64,000 nt of DNA. Origin: Leptofilum sp965223525. GTDB lineage: Bacteria > Chloroflexota > Anaerolineae > Promineifilales > Promineifilaceae. Made by a program: the position numbers and the translations under genes. The notes beneath the pieces were generated by a model that was not told where the DNA came from, searched no databases, and saw only the letters and a program-made list of their open reading frames with translations. The DNA lies in assembly GCF_965223525.1 (NCBI RefSeq), contig NZ_CBDCWX010000005.1, positions 496,001-560,000 of the forward strand. Reading direction: 5' to 3'. Within the stretch, counting starts at the first letter, position 1, and the number at the start of each line of letters is the position of its first letter. Below are positions 41,067 to 48,733 of the stretch, in pieces.

Positions 41067-41576
41067 CTAATTCACAGGACGTTCAACATTATCAGGATGC
41101 TCAGACGGGTCTAGCTCTTCGTAGCGCGTGGGGCATTTGAGCAACAAGCCACCAGAGTTGGTGATAAACTCCCCATTTTCGTTGGCGCTGCCTTCAACCA
41201 GCGCCTGCGCTTCGTGCTGTAAAAGGTCGGGCATTGGCTCATTCATGGCCACAATGTGCAGCCGCTGACCGGGATTATTGAGATCATCCACAATATCGAA
41301 CTCCAGCCGAGTGGTGGTCGCATCAATCTGGGTAAACTCAATCGAATCCCCAATCACAAAACCCGCCACGCGCAAATCGCGCCCCACGAGCCGATCTTGC
41401 TCGGCGTAAAATTCGCCAACCGTTTTGTAAAGCTGGGTGTTGCCGCTCATGGCATTCACCACCAAATAAACAATGGCCGCAACCAGAAGCACGCCGCCTA
41501 CCACAAACTTGAGTCGGTTGCTTTTGGTTGAAAAAAGTTCCTCTTCGCCTGTGTTTGTCCAGGTCGTATCTGCCAT
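41067..41576 (-). CDS. ccmE: Heme chaperone CcmE, cysteine-type (CxxxY)
   Basis: A 169-residue protein. A membrane anchor at about 24-43, then the OB-fold beta-barrel (KTVGEFYAEQDRLVGRDLRV) typical of CcmE. The heme-attachment motif, HxxxY in classical CcmE, is here KCPTRYE near residue 149, that is, CxxxY. This form is known from Desulfovibrio-type and archaeal maturation systems and binds heme through Cys. The C-terminal tail is acidic (EELDPSEHPDN). Its use implies that CcmC and CcmF handle a differently linked heme. ATG start at 41576. First gene of the ccm cluster, upstream of ccmF. Confidence 0.88.
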   Translation of the reverse strand: MADTTWTNTGEEELFSTKSNRLKFVVGGVLLVAAIVYLVVNAMSGNTQLYKTVGEFYAEQDRLVGRDLRVAGFVIGDSIEFTQIDATTTRLEFDIVDDLNNPGQRLHIVAMNEPMPDLLQHEAQALVEGSANENGEFITNSGGLLLKCPTRYEELDPSEHPDNVERPVN

Positions 41577-41613
41577 AACTCAATGCTCCTTTTTAGGATT
41601 TATGCAGTTCATC

Positions 41614-41646
41614 AGAAGTTCAACTTTTGGTAAAAGTTGAACTTCT
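41614..41646. repeat. 15-base inverted repeat AGAAGTTCAACTTTT
   Basis: Exact arms 41614-41628 and 41632-41646 around GGT. It lies between the DUF2007 gene stop (41650) and the ccmE start. Shares the TCAGAAGTTCAACTTT core with 59984-60013, so these are two copies of a family. Confidence 0.65.
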
Positions 41647-41649
41647 TCT

Positions 41650-41985
41650 CTAGAATTCAGCTTCGTCAAAATCGTCAAACTGTTCATCAAGTGCGTCCGA
41701 AGCGTCTTCTTCAAGGATCGTCAGCGCACGCTCAGCAAACTGTTCAGGCACAGCTACGTAGCCTGTGCCTAGCAGCCCCACCGTTAAGCCCAACGCTTGC
41801 CCAGCCCCTTCTTGCCAAACGCGCACCGGAATTCCTTCCGCTTTTAGCCGTCCGGCCACGATGGTTGCAGGAGTAATGCCTGGCATCCTGGCCACGACTT
41901 CCCACTTCACTTCCTGGTATCCGCCAGGGGAATTACTATTTTCATGGGAAGGTAGAGGCAATGCCGATGAATTGCTGTCACTCAT
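41650..41985 (-). CDS. DUF2007-type putative signal-transducing protein
   Basis: A 111-residue soluble protein. The core VVARMPGITPATIVAGRLKA followed by GIPVRVWQE and a glycine-rich strand (LGTGYVAVPEQFAERALTIL) matches DUF2007, small proteins suspected to bind signalling ligands. The N-terminus is Ser/Asn-rich and disordered, and the C-terminus is acidic (DEQFDDFDEAEF). No catalytic residues are evident. ATG at 41985. It is separated from the divergent DinB gene by a 331-base intergenic region with regulator-like sites. Confidence 0.78.
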   Translation of the reverse strand: MSDSNSSALPLPSHENSNSPGGYQEVKWEVVARMPGITPATIVAGRLKAEGIPVRVWQEGAGQALGLTVGLLGTGYVAVPEQFAERALTILEEDASDALDEQFDDFDEAEF

Positions 41986-42157
41986 TCAATTAGATTTCCA
42001 AATTATCTGTTTTGCGTGTTGTATAACGGTTTTCTCGTGCCACATTATACTGAGTTCACACATAATTGGACAGATTTTTTTATCTTCTTGTAAGTTTGCA
42101 ACTTTTAGTTTAGCGGATAACTCTACAATGAGAGACAGTGGAGTATCACAGATATAA

Positions 42158-42173
42158 GGTGATAGATGTCACA
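42158..42173. promoter_or_regulatory. CRP/FNR-type palindrome, second copy
   Basis: GGTGATAGATGTCACA (GTGA-N6-TCAC) differs in only two bases from the site upstream of the redox operon (9886-9901). It lies in the 331-base gap between the DUF2007 gene (minus) and the DinB gene (plus). Which gene it controls is unclear. The remaining bases of this gap (41986-42316) show no gene. Confidence 0.45.
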
Positions 42174-42196
42174 GGTGGGTCGCAGATACGGCCGTC

Positions 42197-42220
42197 TTCA
42201 CATGAAGGTTTTCATATGAA
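42197..42220. promoter_or_regulatory. Tandem TTCAyATGAA palindromes
   Basis: TTCACATGAA (42197-42206) and TTCATATGAA (42211-42220) lie 14 bases apart, the second a perfect ten-base palindrome. Such spacing suits two dimers of a repressor on one DNA face. The possible extended -10 TGTTAAAAT for DinB lies downstream at 42276-42284. Confidence 0.35.
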
Positions 42221-42316
42221 CTACGTTAATCCTGCACCAAATTGCCGCAATTTTCTGCAAATTCAATGCGGCTCATGTTAAAATGCACCCGATTTTTGCA
42301 AGAGCAGGGAATAATT

Positions 42317-42871
42317 ATGAGTACAAAAATGGAGCAGCTTTTAGATGCGCTGGACAGTTCTCGGGAACGATTGCTCGTTGCCCTGGACGAACTGCCGGAT
42401 GAAGCACTTTTAGAACCAAACACGGTTGGTGATTGGTCCGTTGCGGATTTATTGGTGCAGCAAACGGTCTGGGAATCTGAGCTAGTTACCGGGTTGCTGC
42501 GAATTTCGCAGGGTAAAAAACCGGGGCGATTGCTAGCTGCCCTGAACAACGCGGAGGAATACGGCCGTCTGCGCTACCAAGAAAACAAAGATCGTGATCT
42601 GGATCGCGTTTTTGATGATTTACCCCAGGTGCGGGTGCAGGTGGAAGAGTGGCTAGAGGAATTCTCTGAAAAGCAGCTAAGCAAAAAAGGACACTTTTCC
42701 TGGCTTAAAAACCGTTCCCTGGCCGATCTCATTGCCCAACTCACCTACGAACATGAACTGCGCTACCTGCCACAGGTGGAAGCACTGGCCGCAAAATGGC
42801 AAGCGCCTACCAACGATGTGATGATTTCGCTTATGCCTAAGGATGAACCGAATGACAACTTCGCAAATTGA
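42317..42871 (+). CDS. DinB-superfamily protein
   Basis: A 184-residue four-helix-bundle protein. LLDALDSSRERLLVALDELP at the N-terminus and GDWSVADLLVQQTVWESELV (residues 41-60) mark the DinB/ClbS-type fold. A metal-type His triad is not complete, since only single histidines appear. The ATG at 42317 is chosen over the longer frame from 42242 because AGGGA lies in front of it. Homologues include thiol-transferases and colibactin-resistance ClbS, and the role here is unknown. Its last codons overlap the YgfZ start by 20 bases, which indicates coupling. Confidence 0.77.
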   Translation: MSTKMEQLLDALDSSRERLLVALDELPDEALLEPNTVGDWSVADLLVQQTVWESELVTGLLRISQGKKPGRLLAALNNAEEYGRLRYQENKDRDLDRVFDDLPQVRVQVEEWLEEFSEKQLSKKGHFSWLKNRSLADLIAQLTYEHELRYLPQVEALAAKWQAPTNDVMISLMPKDEPNDNFAN

Positions 42872-43817
42872 ATTAAATGTGTATCAGGCGGCGCGGGAAA
42901 CGGCCGTACTCACCAACCGCAGCGATCTCGGCGTACTTATTTTCAGCGGCGAAACCCGCTTTGACCTGATCAACCGCATGTCTACCCAAAAAGTGCTAAC
43001 GATGGCCAAAGGAGAAGGCACGGCTACCATTCTCACCACCGACATCGGCCGTATCATAGACCGGCTGCTACTGTACGCCACCAACAGCAAAGTTTATGCC
43101 CTCACCAGCGAGAACAACAGCGACAACATCGCCCGCTACCTGATGCGCTTCGTCTTCTTTCAGGATGATTTTCATATTCAGGACGTGAGCAATGATACCG
43201 TGATTTTTGGTGTTTATGGCCCACAGGCGCGGCAAAAAGTGGTCGCCGCAGGCTTCCCCGATGAAGATTTGCCGCTGCACCATTGGCGGCAGGTTAAGTT
43301 TGGCAACATGACGGCTTACCTGCACCGCACCGACCCCATTCACGGCGACGGCTACTTTGTGATGGGTGAGCGTAAAGACAAAGATGCGCTGTGGCAGCGA
43401 CTACTGGACGCTGGTTTGACAGTGGCAGACACGGCCGCTTTTGACTATTTACGCATTGAGGCAGGACTACCCCGCTTTGGCCGTGAACTGACCGCCGATT
43501 ACATTCCGCTGGAGGCCAATTTGTGGGGAGATGTATCGTTCAACAAAGGATGTTACATCGGGCAAGAGATCATCGCCCGCATGGAAAGCCGGGGCAAGCT
43601 GGCCAAAAAGCTGGTGCAGCTCACCGCCGATGAACCATTGGAAGCTGGCAGCGACCTTCAGGCGAATGGTAAAAATGCAGGGACGGTCACATCGGCGGCC
43701 GTTGGGCCTCACGGCACAGTTGGACTAGGCTATGTAAAAACCTCTGTGCTGGATTCTGGGAGTGAGTTGAGCGTGGGGGAAACGGCCGTCAAAATCATAA
43801 AAGAAATGACAGCGTAA
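42852..43817 (+). CDS. ygfZ: Folate-binding protein YgfZ/GcvT-like
   Basis: A 321-residue protein from the ATG at 42852 (AAGGATG in front, while an ATG at 42843 is too close to the ribosome site). The YgfZ hallmark KGCYIGQEI is at about residue 235, inside an aminomethyltransferase-like fold (FDLINRMSTQKVL near residue 35 is the GcvT-type start). YgfZ helps Fe-S cluster repair with tetrahydrofolate and carries the essential Cys of the KGC motif. It has no transmethylation role. The 3' end overlaps the convergent MgtC/DUF4010 gene by 23 bases. Confidence 0.88.
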   Translation: MTTSQIELNVYQAARETAVLTNRSDLGVLIFSGETRFDLINRMSTQKVLTMAKGEGTATILTTDIGRIIDRLLLYATNSKVYALTSENNSDNIARYLMRFVFFQDDFHIQDVSNDTVIFGVYGPQARQKVVAAGFPDEDLPLHHWRQVKFGNMTAYLHRTDPIHGDGYFVMGERKDKDALWQRLLDAGLTVADTAAFDYLRIEAGLPRFGRELTADYIPLEANLWGDVSFNKGCYIGQEIIARMESRGKLAKKLVQLTADEPLEAGSDLQANGKNAGTVTSAAVGPHGTVGLGYVKTSVLDSGSELSVGETAVKIIKEMTA

Positions 43818-45057
43818 TGCCCACCGCCAAAATGAGCAAAAAGCCAGGCAGCAACGCCCGCCGCAATGCCTGTGAGCCGCTAGCCAGCACGATACCCCCC
43901 TTCACCACGGTGTTAGACATTGCAGCCAGCACGATAGCGCGTGCGGCTGTGGGCAGTTCCAAATTGCCGCTGTTACTTAGCTCCGCCATAGACAAGGTAA
44001 TGGCATCAACATCTGCCAACCCCGATAAAATGCTGGAAAGATAAACGCCCGTATCGCCGAAATAATGCTGTGCCGCTCGCGCTGCCAGCAAAATCACCCC
44101 ATACAGCAAACCAAACGTAATAGCTGGTCCTAGCTCAAAGGGATTGGAAACCGCCACGCCACCCGCTTCTGCATTACGCGGCGCAAAATAAAGATAGGCA
44201 CCATGGGCTAAACCTGCAAGCCCAGCCGCCGCAACGGGTAACCACACAACGCCTAATAAAGGCATATTGGTAACGGCAACCTCCACTAAAACACGGACAA
44301 ACATCACTGTCCAGGCAATGAGAATTGCCAACGCAAATGGCTTGGCCAACTGTGCTTCCTTTTGGCTGCGCTGTGCGAAACTGAGGGTAACGGCCGTACT
44401 CGAAACCAATCCTCCCAAAAAGCCCGTTAACCCAATGCCCTGGCGCGACCCAACCAGCTTGATCAGCACATATCCCAAAAAGCTAATGCCAGAGATAAGC
44501 ACCACCATTAGCCAAATTTTGTACGGATTTAGCACATCCAGCGGCGGTGGGCCAAACGATTGATTGGGCAAAACAGGCAAGATAATGGCCGTAATGATGG
44601 CAAACTTCAGCGTAGCCACAATATCTTCGCGGGTAAGGCGTGCCGCAAAGCCATGAAGCTCCAATTTAAACGAGAGCAGTGCCGTGGTTACCACGCCCAA
44701 GGCCACTGCGATTTCCAATTGATCCCAAAAGCAGAGCGCACCGGCCAGCACCACAATGACGGCCGCTACTTCTGTGGTCATGCCCACGCTGCCGCGCGTT
44801 CCGGTGATGACGTAAGCGGCCGTAATGAGCATCCCCAGCAACAGGAAGATGCCAATAAATGCCCACGGCTGCCCTAACTCATTTGCCACAAAAGCGGCCG
44901 TACAGCCAGCCAAACTTAGCAAGGCAAAGGTGCGTATCCCGGCAAATATCTTGCGCGAGCGATCAGCCTCATCGTCTGCATCGGCTTCGCGCTGGAGACC
45001 CACCAAAACACCAATAAAAAGTGCCACTCCAAATCGGTAAAAAAGCGTGTGAACCAT
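43795..45057 (-). CDS. MgtC/SapB-type membrane protein with DUF4010
   Basis: A 420-residue polytopic membrane protein. The N-terminal part (FGVALFIGVLVGLQREADA, then KIFAGIRTFALLSLAGCTAA) is the MgtC/SapB motif RxAGxRTxxL type. The second half is DUF4010 (GLTGFLGGLVSSTAVTLSFA and LADVDAITLSMAEL). The fusion is common among bacteria and its transport function is unproven, although Mg2+ or small-molecule homeostasis is assumed. ATG start at 45057 with GGAGG in front. The 3' end overlaps ygfZ in convergent orientation. Confidence 0.85.
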   Translation of the reverse strand: MVHTLFYRFGVALFIGVLVGLQREADADDEADRSRKIFAGIRTFALLSLAGCTAAFVANELGQPWAFIGIFLLLGMLITAAYVITGTRGSVGMTTEVAAVIVVLAGALCFWDQLEIAVALGVVTTALLSFKLELHGFAARLTREDIVATLKFAIITAIILPVLPNQSFGPPPLDVLNPYKIWLMVVLISGISFLGYVLIKLVGSRQGIGLTGFLGGLVSSTAVTLSFAQRSQKEAQLAKPFALAILIAWTVMFVRVLVEVAVTNMPLLGVVWLPVAAAGLAGLAHGAYLYFAPRNAEAGGVAVSNPFELGPAITFGLLYGVILLAARAAQHYFGDTGVYLSSILSGLADVDAITLSMAELSNSGNLELPTAARAIVLAAMSNTVVKGGIVLASGSQALRRALLPGFLLILAVGITLSFLL

Positions 45058-45092
45058 AATCCTCCTTGGTGATTAAATTAGCGGGTCGTGAA

Positions 45093-45129
45093 GCGTGAAA
45101 CGTGACAAAACTTGAATCACGTTTCACGC
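45093..45129. repeat. 13-base inverted repeat GCGTGAAACGTGA
   Basis: Exact arms 45093-45105 and 45117-45129 around an 11-base loop. It lies between the mutL stop (45136) and the start of the MgtC-like gene, both on the minus strand, so it probably ends the mutL transcript. No U-tract. Confidence 0.6.
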
Positions 45130-45135
45130 ATCAAT

Positions 45136-46950
45136 CTAAATACGGCCGAATTCCCTTGCCAACTGCGCCACCGAAAGATAAATAAAGGTTGGCTTCCCGT
45201 GGAGATCCGTGAAGGGATCGGCACATTTTTCCAGATTGCGGATGAGCTGCTCCATCTGTGCCAGCGTCAGCGATTGGCCCGGACGTAGGGAGATGGTTTG
45301 GCAAACGGCCGTTACCAACCCCGCCTCTTCCACAACACCCTTACTTTGCTCTAGCTCCGTTGCCACAGAAATGAGCAGCCGAGCCGGATCGGCACTGGCG
45401 GCAATTTTAGGCACCGCCCGCACCATGAACGTGTTGGGCCCAAACGCCTCAAACTGTACCCCCACCCGCGCCACGGCTTCCTGAAATTGTTCCACTAATT
45501 TGGCTTGCGTTTCTGAGAGGGTAACGGCCGTTCCCGTCGAAAGCGTCTGCACCGTCACATTGTCTGCTGCCCACTCTGTCTGTAGCTGCTCAAACAGTGC
45601 CCGCTGGTGCGCCGCCTGCTGGTCAATCAAAAACATCCCCTCCGGCCCCTCGGTGATGATGTAAGAGGCACCGACCTGCCCCACCACGCGCATAATCGGC
45701 AGTTGGGATTCAGTTTCGCCTTCCGGTTCGGGCAGCGGCAAAGTGCCATCCATGCCATCTTGCGAATCTGTCTCGTCTAGCCAACTCAAGGCCAAATCCG
45801 CCTGCTCACCACCGCCGCCGATGAACGCCTCCGGGTTGAGCGCACCCATCCAGCCAGGCGAGTCGCCATCGTTGCTGCCCAACGCCCAGGCCGACATTTG
45901 CCGCGTGGGGGCATCGGCCACTAGCGTTTGGCGCACGGCTCGCTGCACGGTGCCAAATGGCGCTTTGCCCTGCCGGAAGCGCACCTCCGTCTTGGTGGGA
46001 TGCACATTCACATCTACATCTTCCGGCGGCAGCTGCATAAAAATAAGCCCCAGCGGATACCGCCCCGACGGCAGCAGCGTGTGGTACGCCTGGATGACAG
46101 CGTAGGTGAGCTGCGTATCTTTGATCCAACGGCCGTTCACAAACAGTGTAATCTGCCCCCGGTTGGCAAAATGAACACCGGGCGAGCCAACAAAACCGGT
46201 GACTTGAATGGATGACCGTGAATCGGAGGCTGGAGACTGGAGACTAGAACTCTCGCTTTCAGCCTCTAATCTCTGGTCTCCAATCTCCAAAAGTTGCCGG
46301 GCTATTTCTGGCCCATAAATCGCCACCAGCACATCCCGCACCTGGCCACTGCCGCTGCTTTGGAAAGTGATACGGCCGTTGTGCGTCAGCCGAAAGCGAA
46401 TCTGTGGATAAGCCAGCGCATACCTGGTAACGAATTCATCAATAAGCCGCTTTTCGGTAGCGGCCGTTTTTAGGAATTTCAGGCGAGCAGGCACGTTGTA
46501 AAAAAGGTTTTCTACGACAATAACCGTGCCTTGCGGCGCACCAACCCTCTCTCGATTCACCACCACCCCCGCTTCCAGGACAAGGCGGGTTCCGGCATCG
46601 GCGCCTTCAGCGCGAGAAACAATCGTCACTTGGCTTACGGCCGAAATCGCCGCCAACGCCTCGCCACGAAAGCCCAGCGTGCGAATGGCGTTCAAATCTT
46701 CGATTGAGGATAATTTGGAAGTGGCGTGACGTAAAAAGGCGGTCTCGATCTCCTCAGTAGCGATCCCCATCCCATTGTCGGCAATTTGGATGCTCTCCCG
46801 CCCACCCTGGCGCACGTCAATGTTGATACTGGTGGCACCAGCATCAATGGCATTTTCCACCAGTTCCTTCACGACTGAGGACGGCCGTTCCACCACTTCT
46901 CCGGCAGCAATCTGCGAGGCAAGTTGGTCTGACAACTGCTGAATCTTCAT
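45136..46950 (-). CDS. mutL: DNA mismatch repair protein MutL, with degenerate endonuclease motif and in-frame repeat
   Basis: A 604-residue protein from the ATG at 46950. The GHKL ATPase part is normal: AAGEVVERPSSVVKELVENA, DNGMGI and TLGFRGEALAAISAVS. The C-terminal dimerisation domain carries DQQAAHQRALFE where nicking MutL proteins have DQHA-x2-E-x4-E, and TDLHGKPT where CPHGRPT is typical. Metal-binding residues are thus replaced, so this MutL probably does not nick DNA. A repeat element (46232-46288) adds a Ser-rich loop (ESESSSLQSPAS) inside the ATPase domain, near residue 225-240. MutS is not in the window. Confidence 0.93.
   Translation of the reverse strand: MKIQQLSDQLASQIAAGEVVERPSSVVKELVENAIDAGATSINIDVRQGGRESIQIADNGMGIATEEIETAFLRHATSKLSSIEDLNAIRTLGFRGEALAAISAVSQVTIVSRAEGADAGTRLVLEAGVVVNRERVGAPQGTVIVVENLFYNVPARLKFLKTAATEKRLIDEFVTRYALAYPQIRFRLTHNGRITFQSSGSGQVRDVLVAIYGPEIARQLLEIGDQRLEAESESSSLQSPASDSRSSIQVTGFVGSPGVHFANRGQITLFVNGRWIKDTQLTYAVIQAYHTLLPSGRYPLGLIFMQLPPEDVDVNVHPTKTEVRFRQGKAPFGTVQRAVRQTLVADAPTRQMSAWALGSNDGDSPGWMGALNPEAFIGGGGEQADLALSWLDETDSQDGMDGTLPLPEPEGETESQLPIMRVVGQVGASYIITEGPEGMFLIDQQAAHQRALFEQLQTEWAADNVTVQTLSTGTAVTLSETQAKLVEQFQEAVARVGVQFEAFGPNTFMVRAVPKIAASADPARLLISVATELEQSKGVVEEAGLVTAVCQTISLRPGQSLTLAQMEQLIRNLEKCADPFTDLHGKPTFIYLSVAQLAREFGRI
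46232..46288. repeat. In-frame hairpin of TCTCCAGT words inside mutL
   Basis: GGAGACTGGAGACTAGA (46232-46248) pairs imperfectly with TCTGGTCTCCAATCTCC (46272-46288). The host frame is maintained and reads as a Ser/Glu-rich loop. Same words as in the membrane protein gene at 18788-18821. Confidence 0.7.
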
Positions 46951-46977
46951 GCCCCAATTGTACCACAGCGGCATTGC

Positions 46978-47033
46978 GAGGAGTGAGCATCCTCAGATGC
47001 GAACGGTTGGGGATCTGAGGATGCCTACTCCTC
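46978..47033 (-). terminator. Hairpin after the NUDIX gene
   Basis: GAGGAGT plus GCATCCTCAGAT (46978-46998) pairs with ATCTGAGGATGC plus ACTCCTC (47013-47033), 19 of 21 positions. It is between the NUDIX stop (47043) and the mutL start (46950). A run of T is not obvious, so rho-independent termination is only partly supported. Confidence 0.5.
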
Positions 47034-47042
47034 TAGTTGAGA

Positions 47043-47564
47043 TTATTTTTGCATAATTTGGGCTTTGAGTTGATTGATGGCGGCGCGGGTGGAAGCAAAA
47101 GCGATTTCGGGCAAGTCGTCCGGGGCAAAGAAAGCCGCCGCATCCGCGTCATCCCCCGCCTGAATCTCCCCACCCAGCAGCCGCGCTTTGTACATGATGA
47201 AAATGGATGCACCCCCCTGCTCTGGGGGATTTTGGTACACGCCCACCAACTCCTCGATGGCAACGTGCAAATTCGTTTCTTCAAGGGCTTCGCGCACGGC
47301 CGTTTCCTCCGGATTCTCCCCTGCATCCAAAAAACCGGCCGGAATGCTCCATTTGCCAATTGCCGGGTACATGGTGCGGCGCACCAGCAGGATTTTGCCC
47401 TCATGCACCACAAACACGCCCACCCCCACCTTGGGGTCGGTGAAATGAATAAAGCCGCAGCCAGGGCAAACCCGGCGCGGCTTGTCGGCAACGGTGCGCG
47501 TTTCCATCGGTGTGGCGCAGCGGCTGCAAAATTTCACATTTTCGGGAGCAGAGGTGGGCGTCAT
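47043..47564 (-). CDS. NUDIX hydrolase with N-terminal zinc ribbon
   Basis: A 173-residue protein. Residues 12-38 form a zinc ribbon (FCSRCATPM and RVCPGCGFIHF), as in NADH pyrophosphatase NudC. The Nudix box is GFLDAGENPEETAVREALEE (about 76-95), followed by TNL where the canonical motif has xG-hydrophobic, a small deviation. Substrates in this group are NADH, capped RNA or ADP-ribose type nucleotides, and the sequence does not decide. ATG start at 47564. It stands in a minus-strand run with mutL downstream and the anti-sigma gene upstream. Confidence 0.85.
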   Translation of the reverse strand: MTPTSAPENVKFCSRCATPMETRTVADKPRRVCPGCGFIHFTDPKVGVGVFVVHEGKILLVRRTMYPAIGKWSIPAGFLDAGENPEETAVREALEETNLHVAIEELVGVYQNPPEQGGASIFIMYKARLLGGEIQAGDDADAAAFFAPDDLPEIAFASTRAAINQLKAQIMQK

Positions 47565-47606
47565 GTCGATTGTGGTAAGGACGACCCGGCGGTTCGCCCT
47601 TACATA

Positions 47607-48638
47607 TCATCTTTGGCGGCGAGCGTAGAAAGTGAGGCCAAGCAGCAGGAGCAACAGCCCGCCCAGGCCAATTTGCAACCATGGCAGAGGGTTAGCTGGC
47701 GTGTTGTCGGTGACGTTTTGCAAATCTTCTTCAGGGGGAACGGCCGTACTCTCAACAGCTTCTGCCTCATCCTCAACCACAGACTCAGGTGCATCGGCCA
47801 CCGCATTATCGGCAACATCGCTGTCTTCTGTAACGCGGTCTGGCAGGGGCGTGGGCGGCGTGACGCGCGGCAAGGTTGAAACAGTGGCCGTTGGTGCTGG
47901 CGTGGAAGATGCAGAGGCAACGGCCGTTGCCTCCGACCCAGGCAGTTCGCCATCTTCAGCCGCATTTCCTTGCAAAGCATCGGCAGCAGGCACTTCTGTC
48001 GCCGCAGTCTCCTCTGCCGTTTCATCCCCTGTATCGTCTGCCGACTCCTCGGCAAATTCTTCGGCAGTGACTTCCGTCATCGCTTCATCTTCCATCATCT
48101 CTGCCTCGGCGGGCATTTCTTCATCGGCCGCCTCCGCACTATCCTCTTCAGCCATCTCCATTTCTTCGGCCTCTTCCACCACTTCGGCCTCAAACGCCAA
48201 AGATTCTACAGCTTCATCAACAGCACTCTCTTCAACTTGGGCCATATCTGCCGCCGGTGCCAATGCAGGCTCGGCACTCATACCAAAGTTGGTAAAGGCA
48301 CCTGCCGCCAGCGCAAAAATGAAGAAGAAAGCGGCCATCGCCGTCGCTGCACGTAACACGGGGTACGCCTGCACCCACGGCTGGCGGGCTGGCGGACGGC
48401 TAAATTCAGCCGGATCCAAAATGAAGTTTCGCGGTACCTCTCGCTGTGGCAACTGGCGCAAGCTCTGCTTGATGAGCTGAAGCTGCGCCACTTCCTGGCG
48501 CAGCCCGTCATCTTGAGCCATTTCTTGCTCAAACTGCTGCCGGGAACGGCCGTCCAGCAACCCATCCACATACGCTGTGATGGTTTCCTGCCGCTTCTCC
48601 TCGGCCGATTTCGTTAAGTTCCGCAAAAAATCAAACAT
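47607..48638 (-). CDS. Membrane-spanning anti-sigma-like protein with long acidic linker
   Basis: A 343-residue protein. The N-terminal 70 residues (ITAYVDGLLDGRSRQQFEQE) look like the anti-sigma domain that clamps ECF sigma factors, without zinc cysteines. A membrane helix follows (about 98-117), then 170 residues rich in Ala, Glu, Asp and Thr with no aromatic residues, a Pro/Thr linker and a second membrane helix near the C-terminus. The gene lies right after the ECF sigma gene on the same strand (95-base gap with a repeat hairpin), so it is presumably its inhibitor. The double anchor and the acidic loop are not usual for RseA-type proteins. Confidence 0.72.
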   Translation of the reverse strand: MFDFLRNLTKSAEEKRQETITAYVDGLLDGRSRQQFEQEMAQDDGLRQEVAQLQLIKQSLRQLPQREVPRNFILDPAEFSRPPARQPWVQAYPVLRAATAMAAFFFIFALAAGAFTNFGMSAEPALAPAADMAQVEESAVDEAVESLAFEAEVVEEAEEMEMAEEDSAEAADEEMPAEAEMMEDEAMTEVTAEEFAEESADDTGDETAEETAATEVPAADALQGNAAEDGELPGSEATAVASASSTPAPTATVSTLPRVTPPTPLPDRVTEDSDVADNAVADAPESVVEDEAEAVESTAVPPEEDLQNVTDNTPANPLPWLQIGLGGLLLLLLGLTFYARRQR

Positions 48639-48648
48639 TTCATTTTAG

Positions 48649-48715
48649 GTGGCAAGTTTGCAAGTGTGCGAGTTTGCAAGTCATTGATTTCACTTGCTAC
48701 TCGCATACTTGCCAC
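48649..48715. repeat. Nested hairpin of GCAAGT words between sigma and anti-sigma genes
   Basis: GTGGCAAGT (48649-48657) pairs with ACTTGCCAC (48707-48715), and TGCGAGT (48667-48673) with ACTCGCA (48699-48705). The word GCAAGT is repeated within. It lies between the two co-oriented regulatory genes and may lower the anti-sigma level. Confidence 0.6.
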
Positions 48716-48733
48716 TTGCATACTCTTAAACTG

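Noticed and set aside
47632..48480. 282-residue plus-strand frame opposite the anti-sigma gene
   Set aside because: Antisense shadow of the Glu/Ala-rich linker, made almost entirely of Ser and Ala.
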